Origin: Micromonospora chokoriensis
GTDB taxonomy: Bacteria > Actinomycetota > Actinomycetes > Mycobacteriales > Micromonosporaceae
Length of the DNA: 64,000 nucleotides
Reading direction: 5' to 3'
NCBI RefSeq assembly: GCF_900091505.1
Contig: NZ_LT607409.1
Location: 1,302,001 to 1,366,000, forward strand
Within the stretch, counting starts at the first letter, position 1. Every line of letters starts with the position of its first letter. The position numbers and the translations under genes were made by a program. The notes beneath the pieces were generated by a model, which saw nothing but the letters and a program-made list of their open reading frames with translations, made no database searches and was not told where the DNA came from. Below are positions 1 to 8,036 of this stretch, in pieces.

Positions 1-506
1 TCTCTGCTGGCGGGGATCAGCCCCGGGCGGTGCGCGTCGACGGCCGGCGCGAGGGGCGGACCCGCGGGTGCGGGTGGCGCGGTCGGCCCGGGCGCGTGAC
101 TCGCGTGGGCCTGCTCGGGGATCATCGGGTCGGCGGACGGGCGAGCGCCCTGGTCGTCGAAGGGGTCGGCAGCCGGACCCTCGTCGAACGGCCCGGTCTC
201 CGGAGCACTGCGGTAGACGGTGCCAGCCGGTCGGCCGGCGGCGTCCTCGGCGACCCGGACGGTGACCGCCACCTGGATCGGCCGACCCAGCCGGCGGGTG
301 AGGGCCTCGGTGATCGCCGGACGGAGCCGAGACTCGATCACGTCGCGGGTGAAGGCGTCCGGGACGGAGAGAAGAGCGGTGTCCTCGACTATCGCCCGCA
401 GCCGGGTCAGCCGGAGGTAGGCACGCTGCTGGGCGGAGATGATCTCGTCGGCGAGCTCGTCGGTCGCCGCTAACCACACTGCGGCAAGGTCGGTCGTACC
501 GGCCAC
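1..506 (-). CDS. dnaA: Chromosomal replication initiator DnaA, N-terminal part
   Basis: The first 168 residues of DnaA are encoded leftwards; the rest lies beyond the window edge. DnaA binds 9-bp boxes at oriC and melts the origin. The start is GTG at 506, with GAGGGGG about 9 nt upstream. The protein opens V-A-G-T-T-D-L-A-A-V-W and gives a helical domain I (roughly residues 1-90), then a Pro/Ala/Gly-rich linker (domain II). The AAA+ and DNA-binding domains are not present here. It is divergent from rpmH, the standard actinobacterial arrangement. In this phylum oriC usually lies on the other side, between dnaA and dnaN, so it should be just outside the window. Confidence 0.93.
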   Translation of the reverse strand, partial: MAGTTDLAAVWLAATDELADEIISAQQRAYLRLTRLRAIVEDTALLSVPDAFTRDVIESRLRPAITEALTRRLGRPIQVAVTVRVAEDAAGRPAGTVYRSAPETGPFDEGPAADPFDDQGARPSADPMIPEQAHASHAPGPTAPPAPAGPPLAPAVDAHRPGLIPASR

Positions 507-618
507 CGTCGTGCCACCCCCTCGCCTCTGCTCCCGGCCGCCGCTGTCTGCCAGCCGGCCGTCCCGGGCCCGCCGCGTTCGCGGGTGGAACAACACCCAC
601 CTGACGGTCGACCGGTGG

Positions 619-638
619 TCATCCACAAGTTATCCACA
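619..638 (+). promoter_or_regulatory. Two DnaA boxes upstream of dnaA
   Basis: A perfect DnaA box TTATCCACA lies at 630-638 and a one-mismatch box TCATCCACA at 619-627, in the same orientation and 11 bp apart start to start. They lie 113-132 bp upstream of the dnaA start codon, where DnaA is known to autoregulate in many bacteria. The boxes are seen directly; autoregulation is inferred. Confidence 0.75.
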
Positions 639-913
639 GCCTGTGTACCGACCGATTGTGGCCTCCGCCGGACGCGGATGGGACCTGCCCCTGCCTGAAC
701 GGGCGCTGAAGCGGGTTCACCGTGCCGAACGATTCACTACCTGGTCCGGTCTTGCCTGTGCGACGACCGGAGCTTTCGACGCTCACCGCAATCGGGCACG
801 GTAACAGCGTTGTCCCTGCGCCATCAACCGGCGACGCGGCGGGGGCCTTCTCGGCATCAGCGAAAACCACCCTTCGGCCTCGGGCGCGTCCCCTAAACCC
901 CCGCCCGAGGTGT

Positions 914-942
914 TTGACGGTCATTGCCCCCCTGCGTAGGCT
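914..942 (+). promoter_or_regulatory. Probable rpmH-rnpA promoter
   Basis: The -35 element TTGACG (914-919) and -10 element TAGGCT (937-942) are separated by exactly 17 nt, a textbook SigA/HrdB-type spacing. Transcription would start near 949, giving a leader of about 180 nt before rpmH. Confidence 0.65.
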
Positions 943-1130
943 GGAACGGCTGCTTTCTCGCCCTCTGCTAGGGTGATGGGTGCTTGCTGTCCACGGTCGC
1001 ATCCCCGCACCGCCGAGGTCCCGCTCCGCCGGACAGCACCGATCGTGGGCCACCGTCGAGGTGGCCTGGACCACCACACGACCCCGGCGATTCCGTCGTA
1101 CGGGGCGCGTACGAAAACGGAGAGCCTGAC

Positions 1131-1268
1131 GTGAGCAAGCGCACCTACCAGCCGAACAACCGCCGGCGCGCGAAGACCCACGGCTTCCGGCTGCGCATGC
1201 GCACCCGTGCCGGCCGTGCCATCCTCTCGAGCCGTCGCGCCAAGGGTCGCACCACCCTGTCGGCCTGA
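1131..1268 (+). CDS. rpmH: 50S ribosomal protein L34
   Basis: A 45-residue, extremely basic protein opening [12 protein letters not shown] and ending T-T-L-S-A, the full length and pattern of bacterial L34. The GTG start at 1131 has GGAGAG upstream. It is the first gene of the rpmH-rnpA-yidD-yidC string; rnpA begins 34 nt later. L34 is a late-assembling protein of the large ribosomal subunit. Confidence 0.97.
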   Translation: MSKRTYQPNNRRRAKTHGFRLRMRTRAGRAILSSRRAKGRTTLSA

Positions 1269-1302
1269 GCCGACCGGGCCGGTCCAGGGGACGTGGGCAG
1301 TC

Positions 1303-1719
1303 GTGCTGGCCGCCGCACAGCGACTGCGGCGCAGCACTGACTTCGCCGCAGCGGTTCGTGGTGGCCGGCGCGCCGGGCGTGGCGCCGTCGTGGTCCACCT
1401 GACCATGCCGGTGACCGCCGACCCCAGCACACCTACCTCGCCGGAGCCGGTGCGGGACAACAGTGCGGAGCAGCTCTCCGTGCCGTCCCGTGCCGGCTTC
1501 GTCGTGTCCAAGGCCGTCGGCAACGCGGTGACCCGTAACCGGGTGCGGCGTCGACTGCGCGCGCTGGTCCGCGAACGGTTGATCGACCTGCCGCCCGGCA
1601 GCACCCTGGTCGTCCGGGCGCTCCCCGCAGCGGCGCAGGCGTCCTATTCTCGGCTCGCCACGGACCTGGACGCCGCCCTCGCGGTCGCCCGGTCACCCCG
1701 CGAGCGGCGGCCTCGATGA
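1303..1719 (+). CDS. rnpA: Ribonuclease P protein component
   Basis: A 138-residue basic protein. RnpA is the protein subunit of RNase P and helps the catalytic RNA cut 5' leaders from pre-tRNAs. The signature stretch is residues ~68-92, with [17 protein letters not shown] matching the family RNR motif. Residues ~35-60 form an insert rich in Thr, Pro and Ser. GTG 1303 was chosen because the protein then opens [13 protein letters not shown], as in relatives; AGGGG lies upstream. Its stop overlaps the yidD start (ATGA), which suggests translational coupling. Confidence 0.93.
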   Translation: MLAAAQRLRRSTDFAAAVRGGRRAGRGAVVVHLTMPVTADPSTPTSPEPVRDNSAEQLSVPSRAGFVVSKAVGNAVTRNRVRRRLRALVRERLIDLPPGSTLVVRALPAAAQASYSRLATDLDAALAVARSPRERRPR

Positions 1720-2012
1720 GCGACATCGGGCAGACCGGCGCACACCCGTCGACAACCGGTGCCAAGGTGCTGATCGCGCCCATCATCGCGTACCGTCGGT
1801 GGATAAGTCCGGCACTGCCGGCCCGCTGTCGGTTCTACCCGTCGTGCAGCGCGTACGCCCAGGAGGCGGTCGTGCGGCACGGCGCGCTCCGGGGAACCCT
1901 GCTGGCGGTCCGGCGGCTGTTGCGCTGCCACCCCTTTCACCCTGGTGGACATGACCCGGTACCGGAGCCGGGCGGCCGCCGCCGTGCTGATGTGACTGGA
2001 GCCCCGAATTGA
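1716..2012 (+). CDS. yidD: Membrane protein insertion efficiency factor YidD
   Basis: A 98-residue YidD family protein. The hallmark Cys-containing segment [12 protein letters not shown] is present at about residues 41-52, followed by the conserved R-H-G and a [11 protein letters not shown] segment. YidD is thought to assist YidC-dependent insertion at the inner face of the membrane. It overlaps rnpA by 4 bp at its start, and its TGA stop overlaps the TTG start of yidC, so the genes are tightly coupled. Confidence 0.93.
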   Translation: MSDIGQTGAHPSTTGAKVLIAPIIAYRRWISPALPARCRFYPSCSAYAQEAVVRHGALRGTLLAVRRLLRCHPFHPGGHDPVPEPGGRRRADVTGAPN

Positions 2013-2998
2013 GTCTCGACTGGATCTACTACGCGATTTCGTGGATCCTGCTGACCTGGCACTCTGCCTGGGACGCCATCGGGGTGCCCGTCGGCGCGGT
2101 GATCGGCACCAACTTCGCCTGGATCCTGGCGATCGTGTTCCTGGTGGTCACCGTCCGGGTGATCCTGTTCCCCGTCTTCGTCAAGCAGATCAAGTCGCAG
2201 CGGGCCATGCAGGCGCTCCAGCCCAAGGTCAAGGAGCTTCAGGAGAAGCACAAGGGTGACCGGGAGACGCTCCAGAAAGAAATGATGGAGCTGTACAAGA
2301 AGGAGAAGGCCAACCCGCTGATGGGTTGCCTTCCGATGTTCCTTCAGATTCCGGTCTTCCTCGGCCTCTTCCACGTGCTGCGCCGCCTCGACCCGGACAA
2401 GCAGAACAAGACGCTGTACGGCTGGACCGCCGACCAGTTCCAGAGCGCCTCGCAGGCGAAGCTCTTCACCGCCCCCATCGCCGGCAAGTTCGGCTCCACC
2501 GCCGACGAGCTGGCCAGCCTCGGCGCCAACGGCACCACCGTCAAGGTCATCGCGGGTGTCCTGGTCCTGGTCATGATCGCGACCACCTACCTGACCAGCC
2601 GTCAGATGATCCTCAAGACCGGCTGGGCCGAGGACCCGCAGCAGCGGATGATCCAGCGACTGATGCTCTACGGCATCCCCGCCTCGCTGCTGATCTCCGG
2701 CGCGATCTTCCCGATCGGCGTGATCATCTACTGGGTCACCAACAACCTCTTCACCCTGGGCCAGCAGCAGTGGGTGCTGCGGAAGTTCCCGCCGCCGGTG
2801 ACGGCCAAGAAGACCACCGCCCCCGCCGCCAGCCGCAACCCCGTGCAACCCGCCAAGGCCGGTGGCCTGTTCGGTCGGGGCAAGACGGCTCCGCCGGCGC
2901 CGGTCAAGGCCGCCGCTCCCAAGGTCGCCGGGCCGAAGCCGGGCGCCAAGCCGACGAACAACCCGAAGAAGGGTCGCCCCGCCAAGCGGCAGGGCTGA
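2009..2998 (+). CDS. yidC: Membrane protein insertase YidC/Oxa1
   Basis: A 329-residue Oxa1/YidC/Alb3 insertase that places membrane proteins into the bilayer with or without SecYEG. Hydrophobic segments lie at about residues 30-57, 105-127, 183-202 and 225-250. The hydrophilic stretch [10 protein letters not shown] precedes the conserved Q-P-K-V-K-E-L-Q region. The C-terminal ~65 residues are Ala/Pro/Lys-rich and basic, as expected for ribosome contact. The TTG start at 2009 follows GGAG (1998-2001) and overlaps the yidD stop. Confidence 0.95.
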   Translation: MSLDWIYYAISWILLTWHSAWDAIGVPVGAVIGTNFAWILAIVFLVVTVRVILFPVFVKQIKSQRAMQALQPKVKELQEKHKGDRETLQKEMMELYKKEKANPLMGCLPMFLQIPVFLGLFHVLRRLDPDKQNKTLYGWTADQFQSASQAKLFTAPIAGKFGSTADELASLGANGTTVKVIAGVLVLVMIATTYLTSRQMILKTGWAEDPQQRMIQRLMLYGIPASLLISGAIFPIGVIIYWVTNNLFTLGQQQWVLRKFPPPVTAKKTTAPAASRNPVQPAKAGGLFGRGKTAPPAPVKAAAPKVAGPKPGAKPTNNPKKGRPAKRQG

Positions 2999-3006
2999 CC
3001 TGCGAA

Positions 3007-3036
3007 GGGCCGCCGCCGGTGATCCGACGGCGGCCC
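3007..3036 (+). terminator. Hairpin after yidC
   Basis: A 9-bp GC stem (GGGCCGCCG at 3007-3015, CGGCGGCCC at 3028-3036) lies directly after the yidC stop, with an additional inner CCG/CGG pairing. No U tract follows, so it may attenuate or stabilise the mRNA before jag and need not terminate fully. Confidence 0.5.
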
Positions 3037-3211
3037 GTTCCGCACCGCGCAGCCGCCGCGTGGCCGGCGCCGGACGGAACCGACCGCGCGCTGCGCGGCC
3101 ACGGGCGACACTGCCCGTACAGACGTGCCCGCGGGCACCGGCGACCTCCCGCCGGCCCCGGGAAACCAGTCGGACCCGACGGTCCGGCCGAGCGAGTACG
3201 GAGATGAGACC

Positions 3212-3832
3212 GTGACCGAGACCAGCATCCCCCGCACCGAGGAGCCAGTGGACGAGGAGGAGACCGCGACGCTCGCGGTGGACGGCGACGACACCGAGGC
3301 CGACGACACCGAGGCGGACGACGACACCGACACCGCCGCGTCCGGCGCCCGGTCGAAGAAGGCCGTCGGCGAGGGCGACCTGTTCCGGCAGAGCGAGATC
3401 GCGGCCGACTACGTCGAAGGGCTGCTCGACATCCTCGACTACGACGGTGACATCGATGAGCTGGTCGCCGCGGGTCGTCCCATGGTCGAGGTGGTCGGAG
3501 AGCGTCTGCAGAACCTGGTCGGTCAGCGCGGCGCCACCCTTGAGGCCCTCCAGGAGTTGACCCGCCTCGCCGTCTTCCGGCAGACCGGCACGCCGAGCCG
3601 TCTGCTGCTCGACGTCGGCGGCTACCGGGCGAACCGCCGCAAGGAACTCGCCGCCGTCGCCAAGAACGCCGTCGAGAAGGTCAAGGAGTACGGCGAGCCG
3701 GTGCGCCTGGAGGCGATGTCCGCGTTCGAGCGTAAGTGCGTGCACGACGTGGTCAACGCCATGTCCGGTGTGGTCAGCGAGTCCGAGGGTGTGGAGCCGA
3801 ACCGGCGCATCGTCGTACGGCCGGCGGACTGA
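3212..3832 (+). CDS. jag: Jag/KhpB RNA-binding protein (KH-R3H)
   Basis: A 206-residue protein. The first ~55 residues are very acidic and disordered. A KH-like domain follows (about 65-130, containing L-V-G-Q-R-G-A-T-L-E-A-L), then a C-terminal R3H domain (about 135-200; R-A-N-R-R-K-E-L). KhpB/Jag proteins bind RNA and influence cell elongation and division in Gram-positive bacteria. The GTG start at 3212 has GGAG 9 nt upstream. The gene lies between yidC and rsmG as in most actinobacteria. Confidence 0.92.
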   Translation: MTETSIPRTEEPVDEEETATLAVDGDDTEADDTEADDDTDTAASGARSKKAVGEGDLFRQSEIAADYVEGLLDILDYDGDIDELVAAGRPMVEVVGERLQNLVGQRGATLEALQELTRLAVFRQTGTPSRLLLDVGGYRANRRKELAAVAKNAVEKVKEYGEPVRLEAMSAFERKCVHDVVNAMSGVVSESEGVEPNRRIVVRPAD

Positions 3833-3836
3833 CCGG

Positions 3837-4682
3837 GTGACCCACGACGACAACACGGCCGACGCCGTGTCCGGCCCGGGCGGTACGCCGCCCGGGCCGT
3901 CGCCTGTCCGACCGTCCACTCCGGACGCCGACTCTGCTGGATCCGGCACCGCGCCTTCACCGGAGGACGCGGCCCTGCCGCCCGAATTGGCGCCAGCCGC
4001 GCTCACCCTCTTCGGTGACCGTCTCGACCTGGCTGCCGCGTACGCCGAACTGCTGGTCACCGACGGGGTCGTCCGTGGTCTGATCGGTCCCCGGGAGGCG
4101 CCCCGCATCTGGGAGCGTCACCTGCTCAACTGCGCCGCGGTCGCCGAGCGCATTCGGTCCGGCGCGACGGTGCTCGACGTCGGATCCGGCGCCGGCCTTC
4201 CCGGGCTGGTGCTCGCCATCGCGCGGCCCGACCTCACCGTCACCCTGATCGAGCCGCTCGCCCGACGCACGTCCTTCCTGATCGAGGTCGTCGAGCAACT
4301 CGGCCTGGCGAAGTCGGTGCGTGTGTTCCGGGGGCGGGCCGACGAAGCGGCGACAGGGTCGAGCGGCCGGGACCCGATCAGCGGGGACGTGGTGACCGCC
4401 CGCGCCGTCGCCCCCCTCGATCGGCTGGCGGCCTGGAGCCTTCCCCTCGCTGTGCGGGGCGGCCGTCTGCTGGCACTGAAGGGGTCGTCTGCCGCTGCCG
4501 AGATTGAACAGCACGCCGAGGTGGTAACGCGGTTGGGTGGTGGCGAGTCGACCGTGCACCTCTGCGGCGTCGACGTGATCGATCCACCCACCACCGTCGT
4601 GGAGATCGTGCGCGAGCGGATGGTCGGCCCTCGTCCGGCGGCGAGCAAGCGTGACAGGGGCGGTCGCTCCCGCCGACGCTGA
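3837..4682 (+). CDS. rsmG: 16S rRNA (guanine-N7) methyltransferase RsmG
   Basis: A 281-residue protein; the methyltransferase core starts near residue 43. RsmG (GidB) methylates a guanine in the 530 loop of 16S rRNA using S-adenosylmethionine. The SAM-binding motif V-L-D-V-G-S-G-A-G-L-P-G is clear, preceded by W-E-R-H-L-L-N-C. The first ~42 residues are Pro/Asp/Ser-rich and probably dispensable. The GTG start at 3837 is the first in-frame start after jag, 4 nt past its stop, but the ribosome-binding site is weak. In other actinobacteria loss of this enzyme gives low-level streptomycin resistance. Confidence 0.93.
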   Translation: MTHDDNTADAVSGPGGTPPGPSPVRPSTPDADSAGSGTAPSPEDAALPPELAPAALTLFGDRLDLAAAYAELLVTDGVVRGLIGPREAPRIWERHLLNCAAVAERIRSGATVLDVGSGAGLPGLVLAIARPDLTVTLIEPLARRTSFLIEVVEQLGLAKSVRVFRGRADEAATGSSGRDPISGDVVTARAVAPLDRLAAWSLPLAVRGGRLLALKGSSAAAEIEQHAEVVTRLGGGESTVHLCGVDVIDPPTTVVEIVRERMVGPRPAASKRDRGGRSRRR

Positions 4683-4938
4683 CACTTCGCGCCATCGGGC
4701 TTCCGGCCGGTGGGTTGCCTCGTTGTACCGGTACGGATGGACGAGGAGATGAGAACCCGACGTGGACCGGCCGCGCCCGTCCGCCGTAGGCTGACCGCGC
4801 GTCGATAGTGTGGAGCGGTCGGTGGACGTCGTGGGTTTTCGACCGCTCCCGAGGGCCGCACGCTCCGGGGTTGCGGGCGCGGTGTGGCCAAGGTGACCGG
4901 GGCGCGGACCGACCATCCGAAGCGGGCAGGGATGACAG

Positions 4939-6243
4939 GTGCATGACGACGGCAGGTACGACGATCCACACGTGACCGGGACGACCAACGATCCCGTTTC
5001 ACGTGAAACCGACTACCCGAGCTGGTCGCCCGGTGCGACCGGGCCAGCAAAAGGCGATCCGCCGACTTCACGTGACCACCGCCCCGGGCCGGAGAGCTCC
5101 ACCACCCCGGAGCCCGCGAGCGTTCGCCGAACCTCGGAGGGTCTGAGTCGACCGGTCAACGCCGCCGACGTGCGGTCAAGCTCGGGGCGTCGCAACCGCG
5201 CGGCTGCGGTTCGGTTCGAGTCGGCGGTTCCGCACCAGGCCACCGCAGCGGCTGCTCCGGACACCACGTCGATGGTCACCGAAGCGCCGGTCGCTTCGAC
5301 CGAGTCGCTGGCCGCCGTGGCCGCTGACCCCACGTACGTTTCACGTGAAACCCCGACGCGCGAAGAGGATGACCCACCGTTGGCTATGGAGGCGATGCGC
5401 GCCGTGCAGATCCTGAATCCCAGTGGCGAGGTGACCATGCCTCGACCGGACCGGACCCGGGTCATGTGCGTCGCCAACCAGAAGGGCGGCGTGGGTAAGA
5501 CCACCACCACCGTCAACCTTGCGGTGGCGCTCGCCCTGCACGGCAACCGGGTGCTCGTGGTGGACCTTGATCCGCAGGGCAACGCCTCGACCGGGCTCAA
5601 CGTCCCACACCACACCGGCATCCCGGACGTCTACGACTGCCTGATCAACAGCGTTCCGTTGGTGGAGGTGGCGCAGGCGGTGGAGGGCATTCCCAACCTG
5701 TGGTGCGTACCCGCGACCATCGACCTGGCCGGTGCGGAGATCGAGCTGGTCTCGGTGGTGGCGCGTGAGTCGCGGCTGGACCGGGCCATCGCCGCGTACC
5801 CCGGTCAGTTCGACTACGTCTTCATCGACTGCCCACCCTCGCTCGGCCTGCTCACGGTCAACGCCCTGGTGGCCGCGCAGGAGGTGCTGATTCCGATCCA
5901 GTGCGAGTACTACGCGCTGGAAGGGCTCAACCAGCTGATCAACAACATCAACCTGGTACGCCAGCACCTCAACCCGAAGCTCGACGTCTCCACGATCCTG
6001 CTGACCATGTACGACCGCCGCACGCGGCTGGCCGACGCCGTCGAGCAGGACGTCCGGAACCACTTTGGTGACAAGGTCCTCCAGGCGGTCATCCCCCGTA
6101 ATGTCCGGGTCTCCGAGGCGCCGAGCTACGGCCAGTCGGTGATGACCTACGATCCCGGTTCGCGGGGAGCAACGAGCTACTTCGAGGCCGCCCAGGAGAT
6201 CGCCGAGCGAGGCGTCAAGGAGCCGGTGGGCCGGAATGCGTAG
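4939..6243 (+). CDS. parA: Chromosome partitioning ATPase ParA (Soj)
   Basis: A 434-residue Walker-type ATPase that drives segregation of the parS-ParB complex. The deviant Walker A K-G-G-V-G-K-T-T lies at residues 182-189, and F-I-D-C-P-P-S-L-G follows as Walker B. The core begins near residue 165. The first ~160 residues are a low-complexity extension that ordinary ParA proteins lack. Two parS sites lie inside this extension and are both translated as V-S-R-E-T (residues 20-24 and 134-138). GTG 4939 is preceded by GCAGGGA; internal starts at 4972 or ATG 5386 (just before the core) are possible, so the true N-terminus is uncertain. parB follows after 27 nt. Confidence 0.93.
   Translation: MHDDGRYDDPHVTGTTNDPVSRETDYPSWSPGATGPAKGDPPTSRDHRPGPESSTTPEPASVRRTSEGLSRPVNAADVRSSSGRRNRAAAVRFESAVPHQATAAAAPDTTSMVTEAPVASTESLAAVAADPTYVSRETPTREEDDPPLAMEAMRAVQILNPSGEVTMPRPDRTRVMCVANQKGGVGKTTTTVNLAVALALHGNRVLVVDLDPQGNASTGLNVPHHTGIPDVYDCLINSVPLVEVAQAVEGIPNLWCVPATIDLAGAEIELVSVVARESRLDRAIAAYPGQFDYVFIDCPPSLGLLTVNALVAAQEVLIPIQCEYYALEGLNQLINNINLVRQHLNPKLDVSTILLTMYDRRTRLADAVEQDVRNHFGDKVLQAVIPRNVRVSEAPSYGQSVMTYDPGSRGATSYFEAAQEIAERGVKEPVGRNA
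4996..5009. promoter_or_regulatory. parS site 1 (inside parA)
   Basis: A perfect 14-bp palindrome GTTTCACGTGAAAC, identical to the well-known ParB-binding centromere site of streptomycetes and many other bacteria. It lies within parA codons 20-24. Confidence 0.95.
5338..5351. promoter_or_regulatory. parS site 2 (inside parA)
   Basis: A second perfect GTTTCACGTGAAAC, 342 bp from site 1. The distance is a multiple of three, so the site is read in the same codon phase and again gives V-S-R-E-T (codons 134-138). Confidence 0.95.
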
Positions 6244-6270
6244 TGCGGACGAGTCGCTGGGAGGCGTCGC

Positions 6271-7287
6271 ATGAAAAACCGTCCTCGGGGCGGTCTGGGT
6301 AGGGGCCTCGGGGCACTGATCCCGACCGGACCGGCGCCGTATGCCGCCGGCACCGCGACGGCCGCTGAACCGGACAACGAGCAGGAGAGGGCAGCTGCCA
6401 CAGCCACCGCTCCTGCGGTGACCGTCCGGGCACCGGTCCACGAACCGGAGCCCACTCTCAGTCCGGTACCGGGAGCACGCTTCGCCGAGATCCCGGTCGA
6501 CGCGATCCTGCCCAACCCGAAGCAGCCCCGTCAGGTCTTCGACGAGGAGGCACTGGAAGAGCTCAAGACCTCGATCCAGGAGGTCGGCTTCCTTCAGCCC
6601 ATCGTCGTCCGCCAGCTCGACGACGAGAAGTACGAACTCGTCATGGGTGAGCGGCGCTGGCGTGCCGCCCAGGCGGTGGGACGGGAGAACATTCCGGCGA
6701 TCGTCCGGGACACCCGTGACGACGCCATGCTCCGCGACGCGCTGCTGGAGAACATCCACCGGGCCAACCTCAACCCTCTCGAAGAGGCCGCCGCCTACCA
6801 GCAACTGTTGGAGGAATTCGGGGCCACCCACGAGGAGTTGGCCCGCCGGATCGGCCGGAGTCGCCCACAGATCTCGAACACGATCCGGCTGCTCAACCTG
6901 CCGGCCCAGGTGCAGCGCCGGGTGGCAGCGGGGGTTCTGTCGGCCGGGCATGCCCGTGCACTGCTGAGCCTGGACGAGGCTGGGGCGCAGGAACAGTTGG
7001 CGTTGCGCATCGTGGCCGAGGGCCTGTCGGTCCGGGCGACCGAGGAGATCGTGGCGCTGACGCTGAACGACGGGTCCGCCAAGAGCCAAGCCGCGAAGCG
7101 CCGACCGAAGGCACACGCGCCGGCCCTGAACGATCTGGCCGACCGACTCTCCGACCGCTTCGACACCCGGGTGAAGGTGGACATCGGTCGGAGCAAGGGC
7201 AAGATCACGATCGAGTTCGCGACGGTGGACGACCTAGAGCGGATCGTCGGGATCATTGGCGTCCAGGAGGAGGGGGGCGAGGGCTGA
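6271..7287 (+). CDS. parB: Chromosome partitioning protein ParB (Spo0J)
   Basis: A 338-residue ParB CTPase clamp that loads at parS and spreads along DNA. Conserved parts in order are [14 protein letters not shown] (about 74-88), the CTP-binding G-E-R-R-W-R motif (126-131), A-L-L-E-N-I-H-R, the helix-turn-helix (about 190-210) and a C-terminal dimerisation domain. The N-terminal [16 protein letters not shown] is typical of the peptide that stimulates ParA. The ATG at 6271 follows GGGAGGCG. Confidence 0.96.
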   Translation: MKNRPRGGLGRGLGALIPTGPAPYAAGTATAAEPDNEQERAAATATAPAVTVRAPVHEPEPTLSPVPGARFAEIPVDAILPNPKQPRQVFDEEALEELKTSIQEVGFLQPIVVRQLDDEKYELVMGERRWRAAQAVGRENIPAIVRDTRDDAMLRDALLENIHRANLNPLEEAAAYQQLLEEFGATHEELARRIGRSRPQISNTIRLLNLPAQVQRRVAAGVLSAGHARALLSLDEAGAQEQLALRIVAEGLSVRATEEIVALTLNDGSAKSQAAKRRPKAHAPALNDLADRLSDRFDTRVKVDIGRSKGKITIEFATVDDLERIVGIIGVQEEGGEG

Positions 7288-7299
7288 CTCCTCGCCCCC
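7273..7299 (+). terminator. Hairpin over the parB stop codon
   Basis: A 10-bp perfect stem (GGGGGCGAGG 7273-7282, CCTCGCCCCC 7290-7299) has its loop over the parB TGA. It is probably the 3' end structure of the parAB message, but no U tract follows. Confidence 0.55.
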
Positions 7300-7352
7300 A
7301 ACGGCGGCCGCGTTTCCCATCGGGGTGCGCGGCCGTTCCGCATTCCCTCGCC

Positions 7353-7366
7353 GTTCCACGTGAAAC
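7353..7366. promoter_or_regulatory. parS-like site 3 (one mismatch)
   Basis: GTTCCACGTGAAAC differs from the parS consensus at one position of the left half-site. It lies 66 bp after parB, immediately before the minisatellite. Confidence 0.75.
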
Positions 7367-7393
7367 GGCCCCGTCGTTCTCGGCTGGTGGCCC

Positions 7394-7505
7394 GGCGGAA
7401 GGCGGACGGCGGGCGGTGAATGGCGGCTGGCGGGTGGCGGGTGGCGGGTGGTGAATGGCGGCTGGCAGCTGGCAGCTGGCGGGTGGCGGGTGGCGGGCGG
7501 CGCGT
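7394..7505 (+). repeat. Heptanucleotide minisatellite, 16 units
   Basis: Sixteen consecutive 7-bp units are exactly in phase. All begin GG, mostly GGCGGGT, with variants GGCGGCT, GGCAGCT, GGTGAAT, GGCGGAC, GGCGGGC and GGCGCGT. A higher-order block GGTGAAT-GGCGGCT occurs twice (7415-7428 and 7450-7463), which suggests growth by slippage plus block duplication. The G-runs on the plus strand could form G-quadruplex-like structure. The period is not a multiple of three and there is no gene. Confidence 0.85.
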
Positions 7506-7825
7506 CTGCTAGGTCTCCCGTGGGCCCCGCGTCGAGGGCGCGTTTGTGTCTGACTGCCCGACGTAACCCAACTTGATCTGAATGCGCCGTGGATCGGCCA
7601 GACGCAGGCCCGGCCGGAGGGCACCGGTCGTCGGAGGCGCTGCGGCTGGCAGCGAGCGAGGCTGAGCCGAACCGCCTTCGCCTCCCGACGGAGAGCGCCG
7701 GGCGACGGTTCTGACTCGCGCGATTCTCCGGCTGTCGTTGCTGCGACTGAATGGGGGCGCTCGATGGACGGTCGATCGTGAGTAGCCCGACCGATCGTGA
7801 GCAGCCCGACGCCGTCGAATGCGCT

Positions 7826-7839
7826 GTTTCACGTGAAAC
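7826..7839. promoter_or_regulatory. parS site 4
   Basis: A perfect GTTTCACGTGAAAC in non-coding DNA, about 200 bp left of the insertion element. Confidence 0.95.
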
Positions 7840-8036
7840 GATGACTGTCGAGGGGGCGCAGGCGATGCGCGTTCCCAGCGGACGCGCTTGGGGCGTTCTG
7901 CGCACCGCTGAGCGGCCCGCTGCGGCCCGCAGGGCCGGTGGGGGTGGTTCTGGGTGACTGAGGCGTTCGGCGCGCATCTCGGTCCCGATGCGCGATCCGG
8001 CCGTCAGCCGGGTTGGTCCAGGTTGCGTCCAGGGAA

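Larger units (their letters stand above)
507..1130. other. dnaA-rpmH divergent intergenic region
   Basis: These 624 bases lie between the divergent dnaA and rpmH genes and hold no convincing gene. They contain two DnaA boxes (619-638), a good promoter for rpmH (914-942) and a roughly 180-nt rpmH leader. A second possible -10 element (TAGGGT, 969-974) lacks a clear -35. Only two boxes are visible, so this looks like a promoter and autoregulation region and not the origin itself. Confidence 0.7.
7288..8036. other. Gene-free centromeric DNA between parB and the IS
   Basis: About 750 bases with no believable gene. They contain a near-consensus parS (7353-7366), a 7-bp minisatellite (7394-7505) and a perfect parS (7826-7839). 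The rest (7506-7825, 7840-8036) shows no further structure that I could recognise. Confidence 0.7.

Noticed and set aside
507..1130. Possible oriC between dnaA and rpmH
   Set aside because: Only two DnaA boxes are present and no AT-rich unwinding region is seen; in actinobacteria the origin normally lies on the dnaN side.
1937..4108. 723-codon minus-strand frame across yidC, jag and rsmG
   Set aside because: It is antisense to well-identified genes, and such long frames are expected in GC-rich DNA; no protein family is visible.
5066..5076. Extra parS-like sequence CTTCACGTGAC in parA
   Set aside because: Only the inner TCACGTGA matches; the outer bases differ on both sides, so it is at best a weak site.
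5341..7116. 591-codon minus-strand frame across parA and parB
   Set aside because: It is a mirror of parAB codon bias without recognisable domains.
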